Source of the DNA: Klebsiella pneumoniae
GTDB taxonomy: Bacteria > Myxococcota_A > UBA796 > SXON01
NCBI GenBank assembly: GCA_945861635.1
Contig: CAMAWH010000001.1
Span: 124,001-188,000 of the forward strand
Length of the DNA stretch: 64,000 bases
Reading direction: 5' to 3'
Shown: one piece after another, positions 18,138-28,331 of the stretch
Numbering within the stretch: position 1 is the stretch's first letter
How the letters are laid out: every line of letters begins with the position of its first letter
Position numbers and translations under genes: made by a program
The notes under the pieces: generated by a model
Database searches by the model: none
What the model saw: only the letters and a program-made list of their open reading frames with translations
Told to the model about the DNA's origin: nothing

Positions 18138-21100
18138 TCATGTCGCGAAGACCGCAGTGGCGACAACCCTGCCGCGGAATTCCCCGATGCGGATTCGAAT
18201 TGGCGCGCCGCCGAGCGCTTTGTGGCGACGTCCCGCGAGGCCATGCAACAGCACGCGCGCGTCGTGTGCGTGGAGCGCCACAACCTCGACCTCCTTCGGC
18301 GTGATCGACATGCCGGTGCCCAGCGCCTTGAGTACGGCCTCCTTGATGGCCCAGGCGGCGGTAAACGCATGGTCATCCCCTGTAAAGGCAGCGGCCTCAC
18401 GCTCCGTGAACCAATCCTGCTCAAAGGCGGGCGAGCGAGGCACGACTTCCTCAAAATCGATACCCGCCCGGGCACCGCGAACGGCCATCGCCAGCGCTTC
18501 GCCGTCCATGTGGGTCAGCGTGACGTGAATCCCCTCCACGCCGCCGACGATTGGCTCGCCGGATCGCGCCCGATCAACCGCAAACTCCCGACCCGCCGCC
18601 AGCCCCTCGACCGCCTTCCGCGCGGCAAGCTGACCGGCCATGCGATCGGCCTGCCGCCTCGGTGTTCCGCGAGAGAGTACCTGCGCCATTTCATCGGCAG
18701 AGAGCGCCTCGACGGCCTCCGCCGCATTTGCCATCGCGGCCGAGGGCCACCCACCTTCGGGCACAGGAATCCTCAGGTCGCCCTCGAGCGGACCCTTTTC
18801 CACCATGCGGAAACCGCGCACCCGCAGCACGCGCCCTTCCGACCCGTCGACGTCAATGTCGTAGACGCCCCCGCGATTCTGAGCGACCACCGCCAGCACT
18901 TCTCCTTCGACGACCGGACGCACCAGCTCGACCGCATCAATACTCGATGGCAGGGCCATGACGCCTTCGATGGCCATGCGATGCAGGCCGGCGGCCTGAA
19001 ACGCCGCTTCCAGCACCAACGGATCCGTCATCAGGCCCTCGGCGATGGGCGCATGCTCCACGACGGCCTCCGCGAGGATCCCTTGCACCGCAACGGCCTC
19101 GGCGGCACGAAGCACCTGGAAGGTCGCTCCATGGAAGAATCGGCGGTAAATCTCCTTTTGGGACATGCGTTCGTCCGGAAAGAAGGCGCTCGGAAGCGCC
19201 GGGAGCAATGGCATTTCCTCGAGTTGCACCGTGGCCTCGAAGTGTTCCGTCCGAATCTCCCTCCCGCCTTTCGCCTTTCGCGTGGATGTGAGCGTACAAC
19301 GCACGACCCCCTCTCCCTCCGGGCGCGCGCGGACCTCAATGAGGGTCGGCGCATCGCGATAGAGCTTGAGCGGAGCGGAGAAGCTCACGTCCTCAACGCC
19401 GGCGTACCGCCCACGCGGAAGCGCCGCAAGGGCTGTTCCGACCATCATTTCCAGACCGATGACTCCCGGCAGGACCGGCACGCCATCAATCGCATGATCG
19501 CCCATCCAGGGGTCCGTCGTCATGCTGAGGCTGCGACGTCCCACGGCGTCGTCGCCGATCAATTCGATGCTGTCGAGCAGCGGGTGCAGGGAGGGTTGCG
19601 TGAAATCCCCGAGGCGGCCCGCGACGACAATCTCTCCGACAACCCCGGCGGCCACAAGATCGCAGAGCAATCGAGCGCCAGGAAGTGCAGGAAGAAGCTC
19701 CACACCACGCGAAGTCAGCAGCGTTTCCATGCCACCGCGTACCGCCATGCCGACATCTCCCCACGCCGTCCAGCATACGTGCAAAGCGCGCGGTCGGAGC
19801 ATGCAGACGTGGGCCATCGCCTCGTTGGCGGCCGCGTAATCGACCTGACCCGCATTTCCGAACCGGCCCGCTATCGAGCCCATCGAGACAAAGATGCACT
19901 CCGGGGAGAGCGCCTCGACGAGCGCGAGCCCCCCTTCCGCCTTGCCGTCGTAGACACGATGAAAGGCGGCCTCATCTTTATCGCCGATCAGCCTTGACTC
20001 TTCGACGCCTGCGCCGTGGACGCACAGGTCGACGTCACGATGGCTGAACCGGATGCCCTCGACCATGCCGCGAACCGCTTCGGGACTCGCCAGATCTACG
20101 GTGCGAACCTCCACAACTGCGCCAAGCTCGCGCATGGCGACGACGTTCTTGCGCGCCTCCTCCGCGAGCCGAAGGGGGCGAAGCACTTCCTCGATCATCT
20201 TTGGCGTAACACGAGAATTGTCCTCGGAGAGTCGTCGTTTCGCGGCGGTGCGCGCAGCGTCCTCCACAAACGGTTCCTCGCCCGGGGCGGTGCGCGCGAC
20301 GAGAATCAACGTGCAGGGGCCGCGCCGAGCGATCTCAAGGGCGACCTGGGCGGTGATTCCGCGCGTTCCGCCGGTCAAAAGTACCAGCGGATTTGCCAAC
20401 CAAGCGTCTGGGCTCGGCATCGCCTCCGTCGCAAGCGCCGCGACCTCACGCTGGGCGGGAGCGACCCACACCTCCACCGCGCGATCGGCCTCTCCCAGCT
20501 CATCGACCACGGCGCGTGCTGCATCCTCGAGGTTGTGCATCGCCTCGACCGTTACGACGGTGGCGCGACACTCGGGCCATTCCCTGCCGAGCGCTTTGGC
20601 CAAGCCCGCGCGCGCGCCGTTGTCCCGCGCATCGCGAACGTTCGCGGCGGTTTCCAGAACCGTAAGCCACTGTCGGGGCCGGCCGCTGTCAAGACGGCGC
20701 GCCTGCGCGAATCCCTCCAAAACAGGAAGGCCAACGTCGATAACGGCGTCCGGCTTGCCCTCACTCCCTGCGCCGGCATGCGCAACCTGGGCACGGAGCG
20801 CATCCGCCAGCGGACCTGCGCCCATGACCCACACGACCTTGCCGCGCAACGTGGAAATGGGGAGCGTGACGTGCGAAACGCGCACGGCTCGGCGAATGCG
20901 GAAGTCCGGCGGGAGAGCACTTGGATCCGGCGGCACTTTCACGCGCCGGGGTGGAACCTCCTCCTCCAGTTGGCTGAGCGAGTCGGGCTCCAGTTCGGGC
21001 TCCGGAGCGGAGAACGGAAGGAGCATGGGCGGGGCCACGGTCGGCGACGAGACCGTTGTGGGCGGAGCCGGGGAAACCCACCGCCGACCTTCCAAATACG

Positions 21101-24100
21101 CGGCCAGCTTCTCAATCGTGGGGTAGTCCGCCAGCTTGAACGCGTCATCTCGATCGAGCCCGAACGTGTCTCGGACCTCACTGAAAATCTCCGCCTGTTT
21201 GACGGTGTCGATGCCGAGGTCTGCCTCCAGCTCAAAATTGAGGTCCAGCTCCGCCTCCTCATACCCCGTCTTTTTCGAAATTACGCCGAGCAGTACGGGC
21301 AGCACCGCGCCGCCCGGAACTGCGGGACTGGCGGCCGGCACCGGCGAGGCGGCCGGGGCGGGGGTGGCGGCGGCCCGAGGCACGGCGACCTCGGCAGCGG
21401 GCGCCTCGGACGGCGCAGACGGCGCATTCGCCGCAGCCCCCGCACGCGCGGAAAGGTAGGTCGCAAGCCGGTCAACGGTCGGATAATCCGCGAGCTTGAA
21501 CCCGTCGTCCGTGCCGAGTCCGTAGCGCGCGCGCACATCACTGAAGATTTCGGCCTGTTTGACGGTATCGATACCGAGGTCGGCCTCCAACTCATAGGCC
21601 GGATCAATCTCCTCGATCCCGTATCCAGTCTTCGCCGCCACCACGGCCACCAACGTCGTAAGCACGTCGGCCTTCGATACCGCAGACGAGGCTGTATTCG
21701 CCACGCTTGCAGACGGGACGGGGTCCTCATGCCGTGCCCCGGCGGCCACGGCATTCGGCGCGGGGGCGCCGGCCGAGGCCGCCCATCGCAACTGGCGATG
21801 TTCCTCCACCAGTGTCCCTGCTCCACCCGACGCCGCGAGCCAACCGGCGTAGGCGGCCGCATCCACGACCCGCTCATCGCCGTGCGCGCTCCTTTTCCAT
21901 GCGGCCAACGCCAGCTGCGAGCCGAACCCGGCCGCCAGACGCAACGCATAGTCGATGTCGTAGTGCCCACCCTTCGACAGCGTCAACGTGCCGAGATCGG
22001 GGTCCGGTTCCATCAGATTGGCGATGGGCGGTACTTGCTGGTACTGAAGCGCCTTGACCGCCACCGTGTCCTCGATGCCCGCGCCCATCGGATGACCAGT
22101 AAATCCCTTCGTATTCGCGATGACAATGCTCGCAGCTGCAGGCCCGAAGGCGGCCGGCAGGCTTGCCATCTCCGCGGCCGCGGAGCCGCCTCGGGCCGGC
22201 GTGTACGTTTCGTGGGAGAGGAAAACGCATTTGCGGGCGAAGGTCTGTGCGTCAACGCCGGCCACCGCGACCACCTGTTCGACGAACTTTTTGACGTCCG
22301 ATGCGATGTGGTCGGCATCCAGCCGCGTTCCATGGAATGCCGAGTTCGAAATACGCGTTCCGAGGAGCTGTGCGACCGGCGCCATTCCGCGTGCCGCCAC
22401 GTCTTCTCCTCGTTCGAGGATCAAACCAACCGCGCCCATCCCGAGGATCATTCCGTGGCGACGCCGATCGAACGGGAGGGCGGCCTTCGTGACGTCACTT
22501 TCCGTCGTTGCGGCGCCGGCGGCCATGAACCCTGCGCCGATCCACTCCAGCAACACGTCGTTCGTCACGTCGTCGGCGCCGAGCACGATCACGCGGTCAC
22601 ACCGGCCGACACGCAGCCAGTCCTCCGCAACCGCAATCGCCTGCGTCGTCGAGGCGCACGCCGCGTTCACCTGTGTGTTCGGGCCGCGCGCGCCGACGAA
22701 CTGTGCGAACTGAGAGTGCCCCATCGCGAGGATCTGGAAGAGAAAACGACGATCGAAGTGTCCTTCTCCGTCGTCACCATCGGAGTGGAGCTTGGTGATA
22801 AGCTGGTCGAGGCCGGGAAAGGCGCTTGCGAAGATGATTCCCGTCGTGTCGCGCATCGCCTCCGGAAGCGCCCAACCGGTTGCGACGGATTTTCCGGTTG
22901 TCGTTTTCTTGTACGTGCGAACGAGCGGAATACCAGCATCACGCAGCGCCTCAAGACCCGCGGCAAACGCCAGCTGTGTGGTGATGTCCAGCGTCCGCAC
23001 CATCGCGGAATCGACGCCATAGTCGGCAGCGAGGTCGAAGTGGGCGCGGCGCCCGGCGAGCCGGATCACCTGAGCGCGCGTTTCGACCGGAAGAAAAGTT
23101 CCTTCTCCCGTCTTGGGGTCCTTGATCAGCCGAACGAGACCCTTCGCCAGGAAACGATCCTGCTGATCCAGCGGCACGGGCTCGATGCGATTTTCGCCGC
23201 GAAGCATGCGGGCCACGTTGTCTGGCGCGAAAACCTCCTCCCCTCCCGGCAATCCGAGCGAGGCGCCGGAGCACACGACGGTGCCCAGCCGCAACGGCAG
23301 GAAACTGCCCGTGCCGATCGAGGGGCCCGGCGCCGGGTCTGCGACCTGGGCCGCGCTCGAAACCAGTGCCCCGGAGCCAACGCCACCGCCCACGCCAGCC
23401 AGCGCATCCCCGCCGCCGGCGGCGCGGAAGGCCTCCCACGCGGAGCTGAGGAACGCCTGTAACGAAGGCAGCATCGACTCCGCAAAGGACCGCGCGTCCA
23501 GACCGCGCAAGTCACGCGTTGCGACGTCGGTCAGGAAACGCGCCGCAACCTCCGCCGGAAGGGTTGCGACGCTTTCATCGTGAGCCGGACGGCGTTCGGG
23601 GAGAGCGCTTGGACGCGTCGCACCGATGCGCCCGCCCGCATAGTCGATCAGCGCGCGCAGCGTTCGGTATTCGCTCATCCGGAACTCAGGGTCCGGATCG
23701 AGGCGGTAGTGCTCCCGCACGGACGCAATGATGTCGGCGAGCTTCACGGAGTCGATGCCCAGATCGGCCTCAAGGTCGAACCCGAGGTCGAGCGCCTCCA
23801 GCGGATACCCCGTCTTTGAGGCCACGATCTTCAGAATGTCACGCTGAACTGCTGGCGCGCCGGCCTGCGTAGACCCGGGCGGAATCGCAGCGCGCGAGCT
23901 CAATTGCGGGGTCGTCGACCGCCGTTCTTCCGGCGTGAAAAACAATTCGGTCGTCGCGGCCGGAGCCGCACGCACGGGGAAACCAAGCGCGTACAACGCC
24001 GCGAGTGCGTCAAGGAAGGAAAGCACGCCGCCGCGTTTCGGCTGATTCGTGTACAGCGCGCGATGCGGGCGATGCTTGAGGATGCTGACAACGAATCCGG

Positions 24101-27100
24101 CCAGCGCGCGCTTCGGCCCGCACTCAACGAAAATGCGCGCCCCATCTGCATACATCCGCTCCACCTGCGCGATCCACTCAACGGGAGACGCCACCTGCTT
24201 CGCGAGAATCTCGATGGCCGCCTCACGTGCGCCCGCGCCCGTCGGGTAGTAGCGACTATCGACATTTGTCGAAATTCGGCGTTTTGGCTCTTGAATATCC
24301 AGCTGTTGCAGGACGCGCTTCAGGGGCTCGGACGCCGGCGCAACGATGCGGGAATGGAACGCATGGCTCACGGGCAACGGGTAGACGGTGATACCGCGGC
24401 TTTTAAACAGCTCGATCGCCGCTTCTACGGACTCCGTCTCGCCAGCGATGACGGTCTGCGTCGGGCAATTCTTGTTGGCGGCAACGACGTAGCCGGGAAC
24501 CTCGGCCAGAACCTCCATGACGGTTTCGACGCTGGTGGCGATTCCCGCCATTTTGCCGAAATCATCGAGCTTCACCGCCGCCATTTCCCGGCCTCGCGCA
24601 CTGACGGCGACCAGGGCTTCGCGGAATGTGATCATGCCCGCCGCCACGGCCGCGCCGTATTCGCCGAGAGAATGCCCCGCGACCACGTCCGGGCCGACGC
24701 CCCAGGCACCCAGCAATCGGAGCAGCGCCACGTCTACCGTCAGCGTGGCCGGCTGGCTGATCTCGGTGGCGCGCAGCGCCTCGAATTGCGCCTCCTCCGA
24801 CATACTCACATCACGACGAATAAATGCCGTTAGCGGCCGGCCAAGCAGCGGCTCCATGACCGCATCGGCCTCGCGGAAGGTATCGGCAACCACGGGGTAG
24901 TGGGCCGCGAGATCGAGGCCCATGTCGATGTATTGCGAGCCCTGACCTGTGAACAGAAAGGCGAGTTGCCCGTCACACGGAACATCCTCGAACGAGATTC
25001 CACGTTGCCGGAGGAGGTCGAAGCCCTTTCCCTTCTGTACGGCGGCGATGATTTTCTCCAGCTGCTGATCGCGCTCCGCATCGTCAGCCGCCGCGGCCGC
25101 GACGCGGAGGTGGGCCGCCGGCTCATACGGCGTCGTCCGACCGTTCCGCAACGCCCGGCATTTCGCGATCAACTCCTCGGGTGAATCGGCCGACAAGGCC
25201 CATATTCCCTCCGGAACGGGCACGGCGGAGAGCGGCGGCCGGACCGCGCTCTCACCCTTGGCCGTCGCAGCGGTGGTCCCCGCCGATCCGAGGTGTCGTG
25301 CGTGCTCCGGCGGCGTCGGCGGCGGTGCGCGCAGCGCCGTCACCATGCCCGAACGGTACTCCTCCATGACGAGGTGAAAGTTCGTGCCGCCAAATCCGAA
25401 TGCAGAAATACCAACGCGACGGGGATACCCCTGCAACGGCCACGGCTCCGCGGTGACCTGAACCTGAAGCGGCACGACATCGAGCGGAAGATCCTCACGA
25501 CGCTGACGGTAATTTGCGCTGGGCGGAAACGTTTTGTGGTGCAAGGCGAGCGCTGCCTTCAACGCGCTCGCAGCGCCGGCGGCGCTTTTCAGGTGCCCAA
25601 TGTTCGACTTGATCGACCCAATTCGAACGGGCGTGCGGCGCTTTCCTGGCCCGATGAGGTCGCTGAGCGCCGTGACCTCCACCATGTCGCCAACCACCGT
25701 GCTGGTACCATGGCACTCGAACAGGTCCACTTCCGCCGGATCGACCCCGGCGTTCTCATAGGCCCTGTCCAACGCGCGCTTCTGCCCGTCGATGTTGGGT
25801 GCGGTGATTCCCTTTCCCTTGCCATCGCTGGATGCACCCATTCCGAGCATCACGGCGTAGATCCTGTCCCCATCTCGTTCGGCGTCCGCGAGACGCTTCA
25901 GAACAAGGATGCCAACGCCCTCCCCCATCACAAAACCGTTCGCGTTTGCGTCGAACGGGCGCGAACCCTCCGCAGACAACGCACCGATCTTGCAGAATTT
26001 CGCATACGTAGCGACGCCCATGGAGCGGTCCGCGCCACCCGTCAACGCCATGTCGAAATCGCCGTCTTGCAGCCCCTTGATGGCGGCCTGCATGGCCGCC
26101 ATCGAGCCGGCGCACGCAGCATCCGTCGTAAAGTTGGGCCCGCCCAGGTTCAACGCATTCGCGACGCGCCCGGCGACAACGTTCGCGAGTTCGCCCGGCA
26201 TGGAGTCTTCCGTGATCGGCGGAAGGTCCTTCTTCAGCGATTCCTCATACGCGGAGAGGATTTCCATGCGCGCATTGTCCGGAAGCGCTGCGAAACCGGG
26301 TACTTCGCTGAGAGCCTTGCGAATGGCCGGAAACATCACGCGAAGTGTGTATTCGTCGGTGATCTCCCCTCCCATCGAATTCCCGAGGATCACCGCCACG
26401 CGCGCACGATCGTACTCGCGCTTGTCGCCATACCCGGCATCGTCCAGGGCATCCGCGCTCGCCTCCAGCGCCATCTGCTGAATCGGGTCGATGAGGCGGG
26501 CAACGGCCGGAGGCACGCGAAAACGCCGCGGGTTGAACACGAAGTCGGTCACAAACCCGCCAATCTTGGCGTACGTCTTGTCGATCGTAGCGTGGTCAGG
26601 ATCGTAATAGAGCGCCGGATCCCACCGCTCGTGCGGGACTTCGATGATTGCGTCGAAGCCCGCAAGTAGGTTCTGCCACAGGGCGGCGGCGCTTGGCGAT
26701 CGCGGAAGGCGACAGCCGAGCCCAATCACGGCGATGGGACCGTGCTTTCCGATGTCTGCGAGCGGAGCGGCCTCCCGCGTCGGCACGGCGGCCCCGTACG
26801 CCGCGAGCACACGATCGAGGGCACCGTATCGGCGCGCAATCGCCGGCGCGTGGAGCAAACCTCCGCCCCCCGGCCATGCGTGATCAAACGCATCGTCCGC
26901 GTCGAAATAGCCAGCCGCGACGCGATCGAGCGCCTCACCACCCGCGACGCGGCGGTAGGCTGGCGCGGCAACGGACGCGACAAAATTTCGACCGTCTACG
27001 CGGCGGATATCGGCGGCACCCACCCGTTCCAGACGCGCACGCAAGCCCGGAGGCGGTTCGATCGCCGCGAACAGCACGTCGGAGAGCACCACCCCCTCCA

Positions 27101-27497
27101 CCGCGGGAAACGCATCTCCTGGGGGCTCCGGCCAATCGACCAACGCGCGCGTTCCGTGGGGAAGCGCCATTACAAGCATGCGAACGTCAACATCTCCCGC
27201 GTAGTCGCCGCTGCCACGGCCACGCAATACGACGCCAACGAACCCGGCAGGCGGGGCGGTGGGAATCGTCGTCTCCCACCAACATTCGCGCCCCGGCACC
27301 GCCGGGCCCTCCGCAGCAATGATGGCCCCAACACCCGGCGCCCCTGCGGTCGTGCGGACGCGAACCCACGCGCCGTCCGGAATCTCCGTCAAGCTGAGCG
27401 TGCAGTCAATGATCGGCGTGGCCCCGGCCGCCCGCACCCGGTCTACCAGACGCGCGCGTTCCGCTGGTACGACGGCAAAGATCCGCGACTCCGACAT
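18138..27497 (-). CDS. PUFA-synthase-like type I polyketide/fatty acid megasynthase (KS-AT-ACP-KS-ACP-ACP-KR-DH-PPTase)
   Basis: A single 3119-residue iterative synthase. In order: an unassigned N-terminal region (1-250); KS1 (about 255-690, nucleophile C462 in DAACAGSM, CHGTST, NIGHLKSAAG); AT (about 850-1160, S943 in GHSLGEYG, with HAFHS indicating malonyl units); ACP1 (S1250 in LGIDSVK); KS2 (about 1370-1830, C1614 in NAACAST, SHETYTPARGG, NTKGFTGH); ACP2 and ACP3 (LGIDTVKQ with T1978 and T2098 at the Ser position); KR (TGGTRGI near 2376, Y2554 in YAAAN); DH (H2668 in HAIDGVPVLP; second motif has E2830 in place of Asp); and an integral phosphopantetheinyl transferase (D3014, WAIKEAVLK with E3053). 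No enoyl reductase is visible. Likely product: an unsaturated or hydroxylated long acyl chain. KS, AT, KR and PPTase sites are intact. Confidence 0.93.
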   Translation of the reverse strand: MSESRIFAVVPAERARLVDRVRAAGATPIIDCTLSLTEIPDGAWVRVRTTAGAPGVGAIIAAEGPAVPGRECWWETTIPTAPPAGFVGVVLRGRGSGDYAGDVDVRMLVMALPHGTRALVDWPEPPGDAFPAVEGVVLSDVLFAAIEPPPGLRARLERVGAADIRRVDGRNFVASVAAPAYRRVAGGEALDRVAAGYFDADDAFDHAWPGGGGLLHAPAIARRYGALDRVLAAYGAAVPTREAAPLADIGKHGPIAVIGLGCRLPRSPSAAALWQNLLAGFDAIIEVPHERWDPALYYDPDHATIDKTYAKIGGFVTDFVFNPRRFRVPPAVARLIDPIQQMALEASADALDDAGYGDKREYDRARVAVILGNSMGGEITDEYTLRVMFPAIRKALSEVPGFAALPDNARMEILSAYEESLKKDLPPITEDSMPGELANVVAGRVANALNLGGPNFTTDAACAGSMAAMQAAIKGLQDGDFDMALTGGADRSMGVATYAKFCKIGALSAEGSRPFDANANGFVMGEGVGILVLKRLADAERDGDRIYAVMLGMGASSDGKGKGITAPNIDGQKRALDRAYENAGVDPAEVDLFECHGTSTVVGDMVEVTALSDLIGPGKRRTPVRIGSIKSNIGHLKSAAGAASALKAALALHHKTFPPSANYRQRREDLPLDVVPLQVQVTAEPWPLQGYPRRVGISAFGFGGTNFHLVMEEYRSGMVTALRAPPPTPPEHARHLGSAGTTAATAKGESAVRPPLSAVPVPEGIWALSADSPEELIAKCRALRNGRTTPYEPAAHLRVAAAAADDAERDQQLEKIIAAVQKGKGFDLLRQRGISFEDVPCDGQLAFLFTGQGSQYIDMGLDLAAHYPVVADTFREADAVMEPLLGRPLTAFIRRDVSMSEEAQFEALRATEISQPATLTVDVALLRLLGAWGVGPDVVAGHSLGEYGAAVAAGMITFREALVAVSARGREMAAVKLDDFGKMAGIATSVETVMEVLAEVPGYVVAANKNCPTQTVIAGETESVEAAIELFKSRGITVYPLPVSHAFHSRIVAPASEPLKRVLQQLDIQEPKRRISTNVDSRYYPTGAGAREAAIEILAKQVASPVEWIAQVERMYADGARIFVECGPKRALAGFVVSILKHRPHRALYTNQPKRGGVLSFLDALAALYALGFPVRAAPAATTELFFTPEERRSTTPQLSSRAAIPPGSTQAGAPAVQRDILKIVASKTGYPLEALDLGFDLEADLGIDSVKLADIIASVREHYRLDPDPEFRMSEYRTLRALIDYAGGRIGATRPSALPERRPAHDESVATLPAEVAARFLTDVATRDLRGLDARSFAESMLPSLQAFLSSAWEAFRAAGGGDALAGVGGGVGSGALVSSAAQVADPAPGPSIGTGSFLPLRLGTVVCSGASLGLPGGEEVFAPDNVARMLRGENRIEPVPLDQQDRFLAKGLVRLIKDPKTGEGTFLPVETRAQVIRLAGRRAHFDLAADYGVDSAMVRTLDITTQLAFAAGLEALRDAGIPLVRTYKKTTTGKSVATGWALPEAMRDTTGIIFASAFPGLDQLITKLHSDGDDGEGHFDRRFLFQILAMGHSQFAQFVGARGPNTQVNAACASTTQAIAVAEDWLRVGRCDRVIVLGADDVTNDVLLEWIGAGFMAAGAATTESDVTKAALPFDRRRHGMILGMGAVGLILERGEDVAARGMAPVAQLLGTRISNSAFHGTRLDADHIASDVKKFVEQVVAVAGVDAQTFARKCVFLSHETYTPARGGSAAAEMASLPAAFGPAAASIVIANTKGFTGHPMGAGIEDTVAVKALQYQQVPPIANLMEPDPDLGTLTLSKGGHYDIDYALRLAAGFGSQLALAAWKRSAHGDERVVDAAAYAGWLAASGGAGTLVEEHRQLRWAASAGAPAPNAVAAGARHEDPVPSASVANTASSAVSKADVLTTLVAVVAAKTGYGIEEIDPAYELEADLGIDTVKQAEIFSDVRARYGLGTDDGFKLADYPTVDRLATYLSARAGAAANAPSAPSEAPAAEVAVPRAAATPAPAASPVPAASPAVPGGAVLPVLLGVISKKTGYEEAELDLNFELEADLGIDTVKQAEIFSEVRDTFGLDRDDAFKLADYPTIEKLAAYLEGRRWVSPAPPTTVSSPTVAPPMLLPFSAPEPELEPDSLSQLEEEVPPRRVKVPPDPSALPPDFRIRRAVRVSHVTLPISTLRGKVVWVMGAGPLADALRAQVAHAGAGSEGKPDAVIDVGLPVLEGFAQARRLDSGRPRQWLTVLETAANVRDARDNGARAGLAKALGREWPECRATVVTVEAMHNLEDAARAVVDELGEADRAVEVWVAPAQREVAALATEAMPSPDAWLANPLVLLTGGTRGITAQVALEIARRGPCTLILVARTAPGEEPFVEDAARTAAKRRLSEDNSRVTPKMIEEVLRPLRLAEEARKNVVAMRELGAVVEVRTVDLASPEAVRGMVEGIRFSHRDVDLCVHGAGVEESRLIGDKDEAAFHRVYDGKAEGGLALVEALSPECIFVSMGSIAGRFGNAGQVDYAAANEAMAHVCMLRPRALHVCWTAWGDVGMAVRGGMETLLTSRGVELLPALPGARLLCDLVAAGVVGEIVVAGRLGDFTQPSLHPLLDSIELIGDDAVGRRSLSMTTDPWMGDHAIDGVPVLPGVIGLEMMVGTALAALPRGRYAGVEDVSFSAPLKLYRDAPTLIEVRARPEGEGVVRCTLTSTRKAKGGREIRTEHFEATVQLEEMPLLPALPSAFFPDERMSQKEIYRRFFHGATFQVLRAAEAVAVQGILAEAVVEHAPIAEGLMTDPLVLEAAFQAAGLHRMAIEGVMALPSSIDAVELVRPVVEGEVLAVVAQNRGGVYDIDVDGSEGRVLRVRGFRMVEKGPLEGDLRIPVPEGGWPSAAMANAAEAVEALSADEMAQVLSRGTPRRQADRMAGQLAARKAVEGLAAGREFAVDRARSGEPIVGGVEGIHVTLTHMDGEALAMAVRGARAGIDFEEVVPRSPAFEQDWFTEREAAAFTGDDHAFTAAWAIKEAVLKALGTGMSITPKEVEVVALHAHDARVLLHGLAGRRHKALGGAPIRIRIGEFRGRVVATAVFAT

Positions 27498-27611
27498 CGA
27501 TCAGCACTCCGCGAGCCGCATCCTCTATCTCGCGTCCCGATGCCATGCGAATGAGCGGGCGTTCATCCTATGTTACGCAGGTAGGTAATCGGACACCTTT
27601 TGCTTGTAACG

Positions 27612-28316
27612 ATGTGCGCACTCTGGCCCCTGATCGTCGCGCCGGCGCAGGCCCGGGACGCCGATAATCATCCCGCGGCGGGCAACCGGTTGAGCAAGCG
27701 GACCCAACTCCGCTATCAGGACGTCGTCGTCACGCGTGACGGCTCGAAATGGCGGGGGAAACTCCTCGAGAAGGGCGATGTGATCCGCATCCGGCTCGAA
27801 GATCAAAGTGAGGTCGCGATCCCGAGAGATCAGGTAGCCACCATCTCGCGGGAGTTGCATCCGGGTTTGATCCACACCGGCCAGTGGGGCATTCGTGTGT
27901 CTCCCGGCCTGGAACTCGCGTTTGCGAGCGCAGAACGCGATGCGGGCGTGCAATACGGCTTCTACATGGAACTTGCGGCCTCGCACAACTTCGGCGGCGC
28001 TCTGGAGCCCGAGTTGCTCCTCGTGATTTCACCGATTGGCCCGCAGAACGATGGGAGCGTCACCGCGGAGGCCGGAATCGGCGTCCGCTACTACCTGCAG
28101 CCGACGCGGCGAGCGAAACCTTTTACGAGCACGCAGGTCATCTACTACGGCACGCGCGGTGACCTGGGCTTGCGCACCGGACCCGGCTTTCTTTGGGACA
28201 TAACGGAGAATGTCGGGCTCGGCGTCAATCAGGGCGTCACCATCCTGACGCAGGACAACCCCGAAGCCGTGGCGATTGGGTACCACGCGGCGTTCACGGC
28301 GCAGGGTCGATTTTAA
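27612..28316 (+). CDS. exported protein, probable outer-membrane beta-barrel
   Basis: A 234-residue protein with signal MCALWPLIVAPAQA. A small domain (about residues 35-80) has the pattern DGSKWRGKLLEKGDVIRIRL. A run of amphipathic strands alternating with Gly and aromatics follows to the C-terminal Phe, typical of small outer-membrane barrels. No named family recognised. The ATG at 27612 is preferred to the TTG at 27600. It is divergent from the megasynthase (about 115 bases apart) and convergent with the membrane protein that follows; nothing decisive was seen in the shared upstream region. Confidence 0.72.
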   Translation: MCALWPLIVAPAQARDADNHPAAGNRLSKRTQLRYQDVVVTRDGSKWRGKLLEKGDVIRIRLEDQSEVAIPRDQVATISRELHPGLIHTGQWGIRVSPGLELAFASAERDAGVQYGFYMELAASHNFGGALEPELLLVISPIGPQNDGSVTAEAGIGVRYYLQPTRRAKPFTSTQVIYYGTRGDLGLRTGPGFLWDITENVGLGVNQGVTILTQDNPEAVAIGYHAAFTAQGRF

Positions 28317-28331
28317 GGTTTGAAAAGGGCG

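Noticed and set aside
20016-23462. 1148-codon open frame on the plus strand
   Set aside because: It is antisense to the megasynthase; the minus-strand frame has clear KS, ACP and KR motifs, while this frame is Arg/His-rich shadow sequence typical of GC-rich DNA.
27573-27986. 137-codon minus-strand frame upstream of the megasynthase
   Set aside because: Antisense to the probable beta-barrel gene and without motifs; the gap remains a promoter region.
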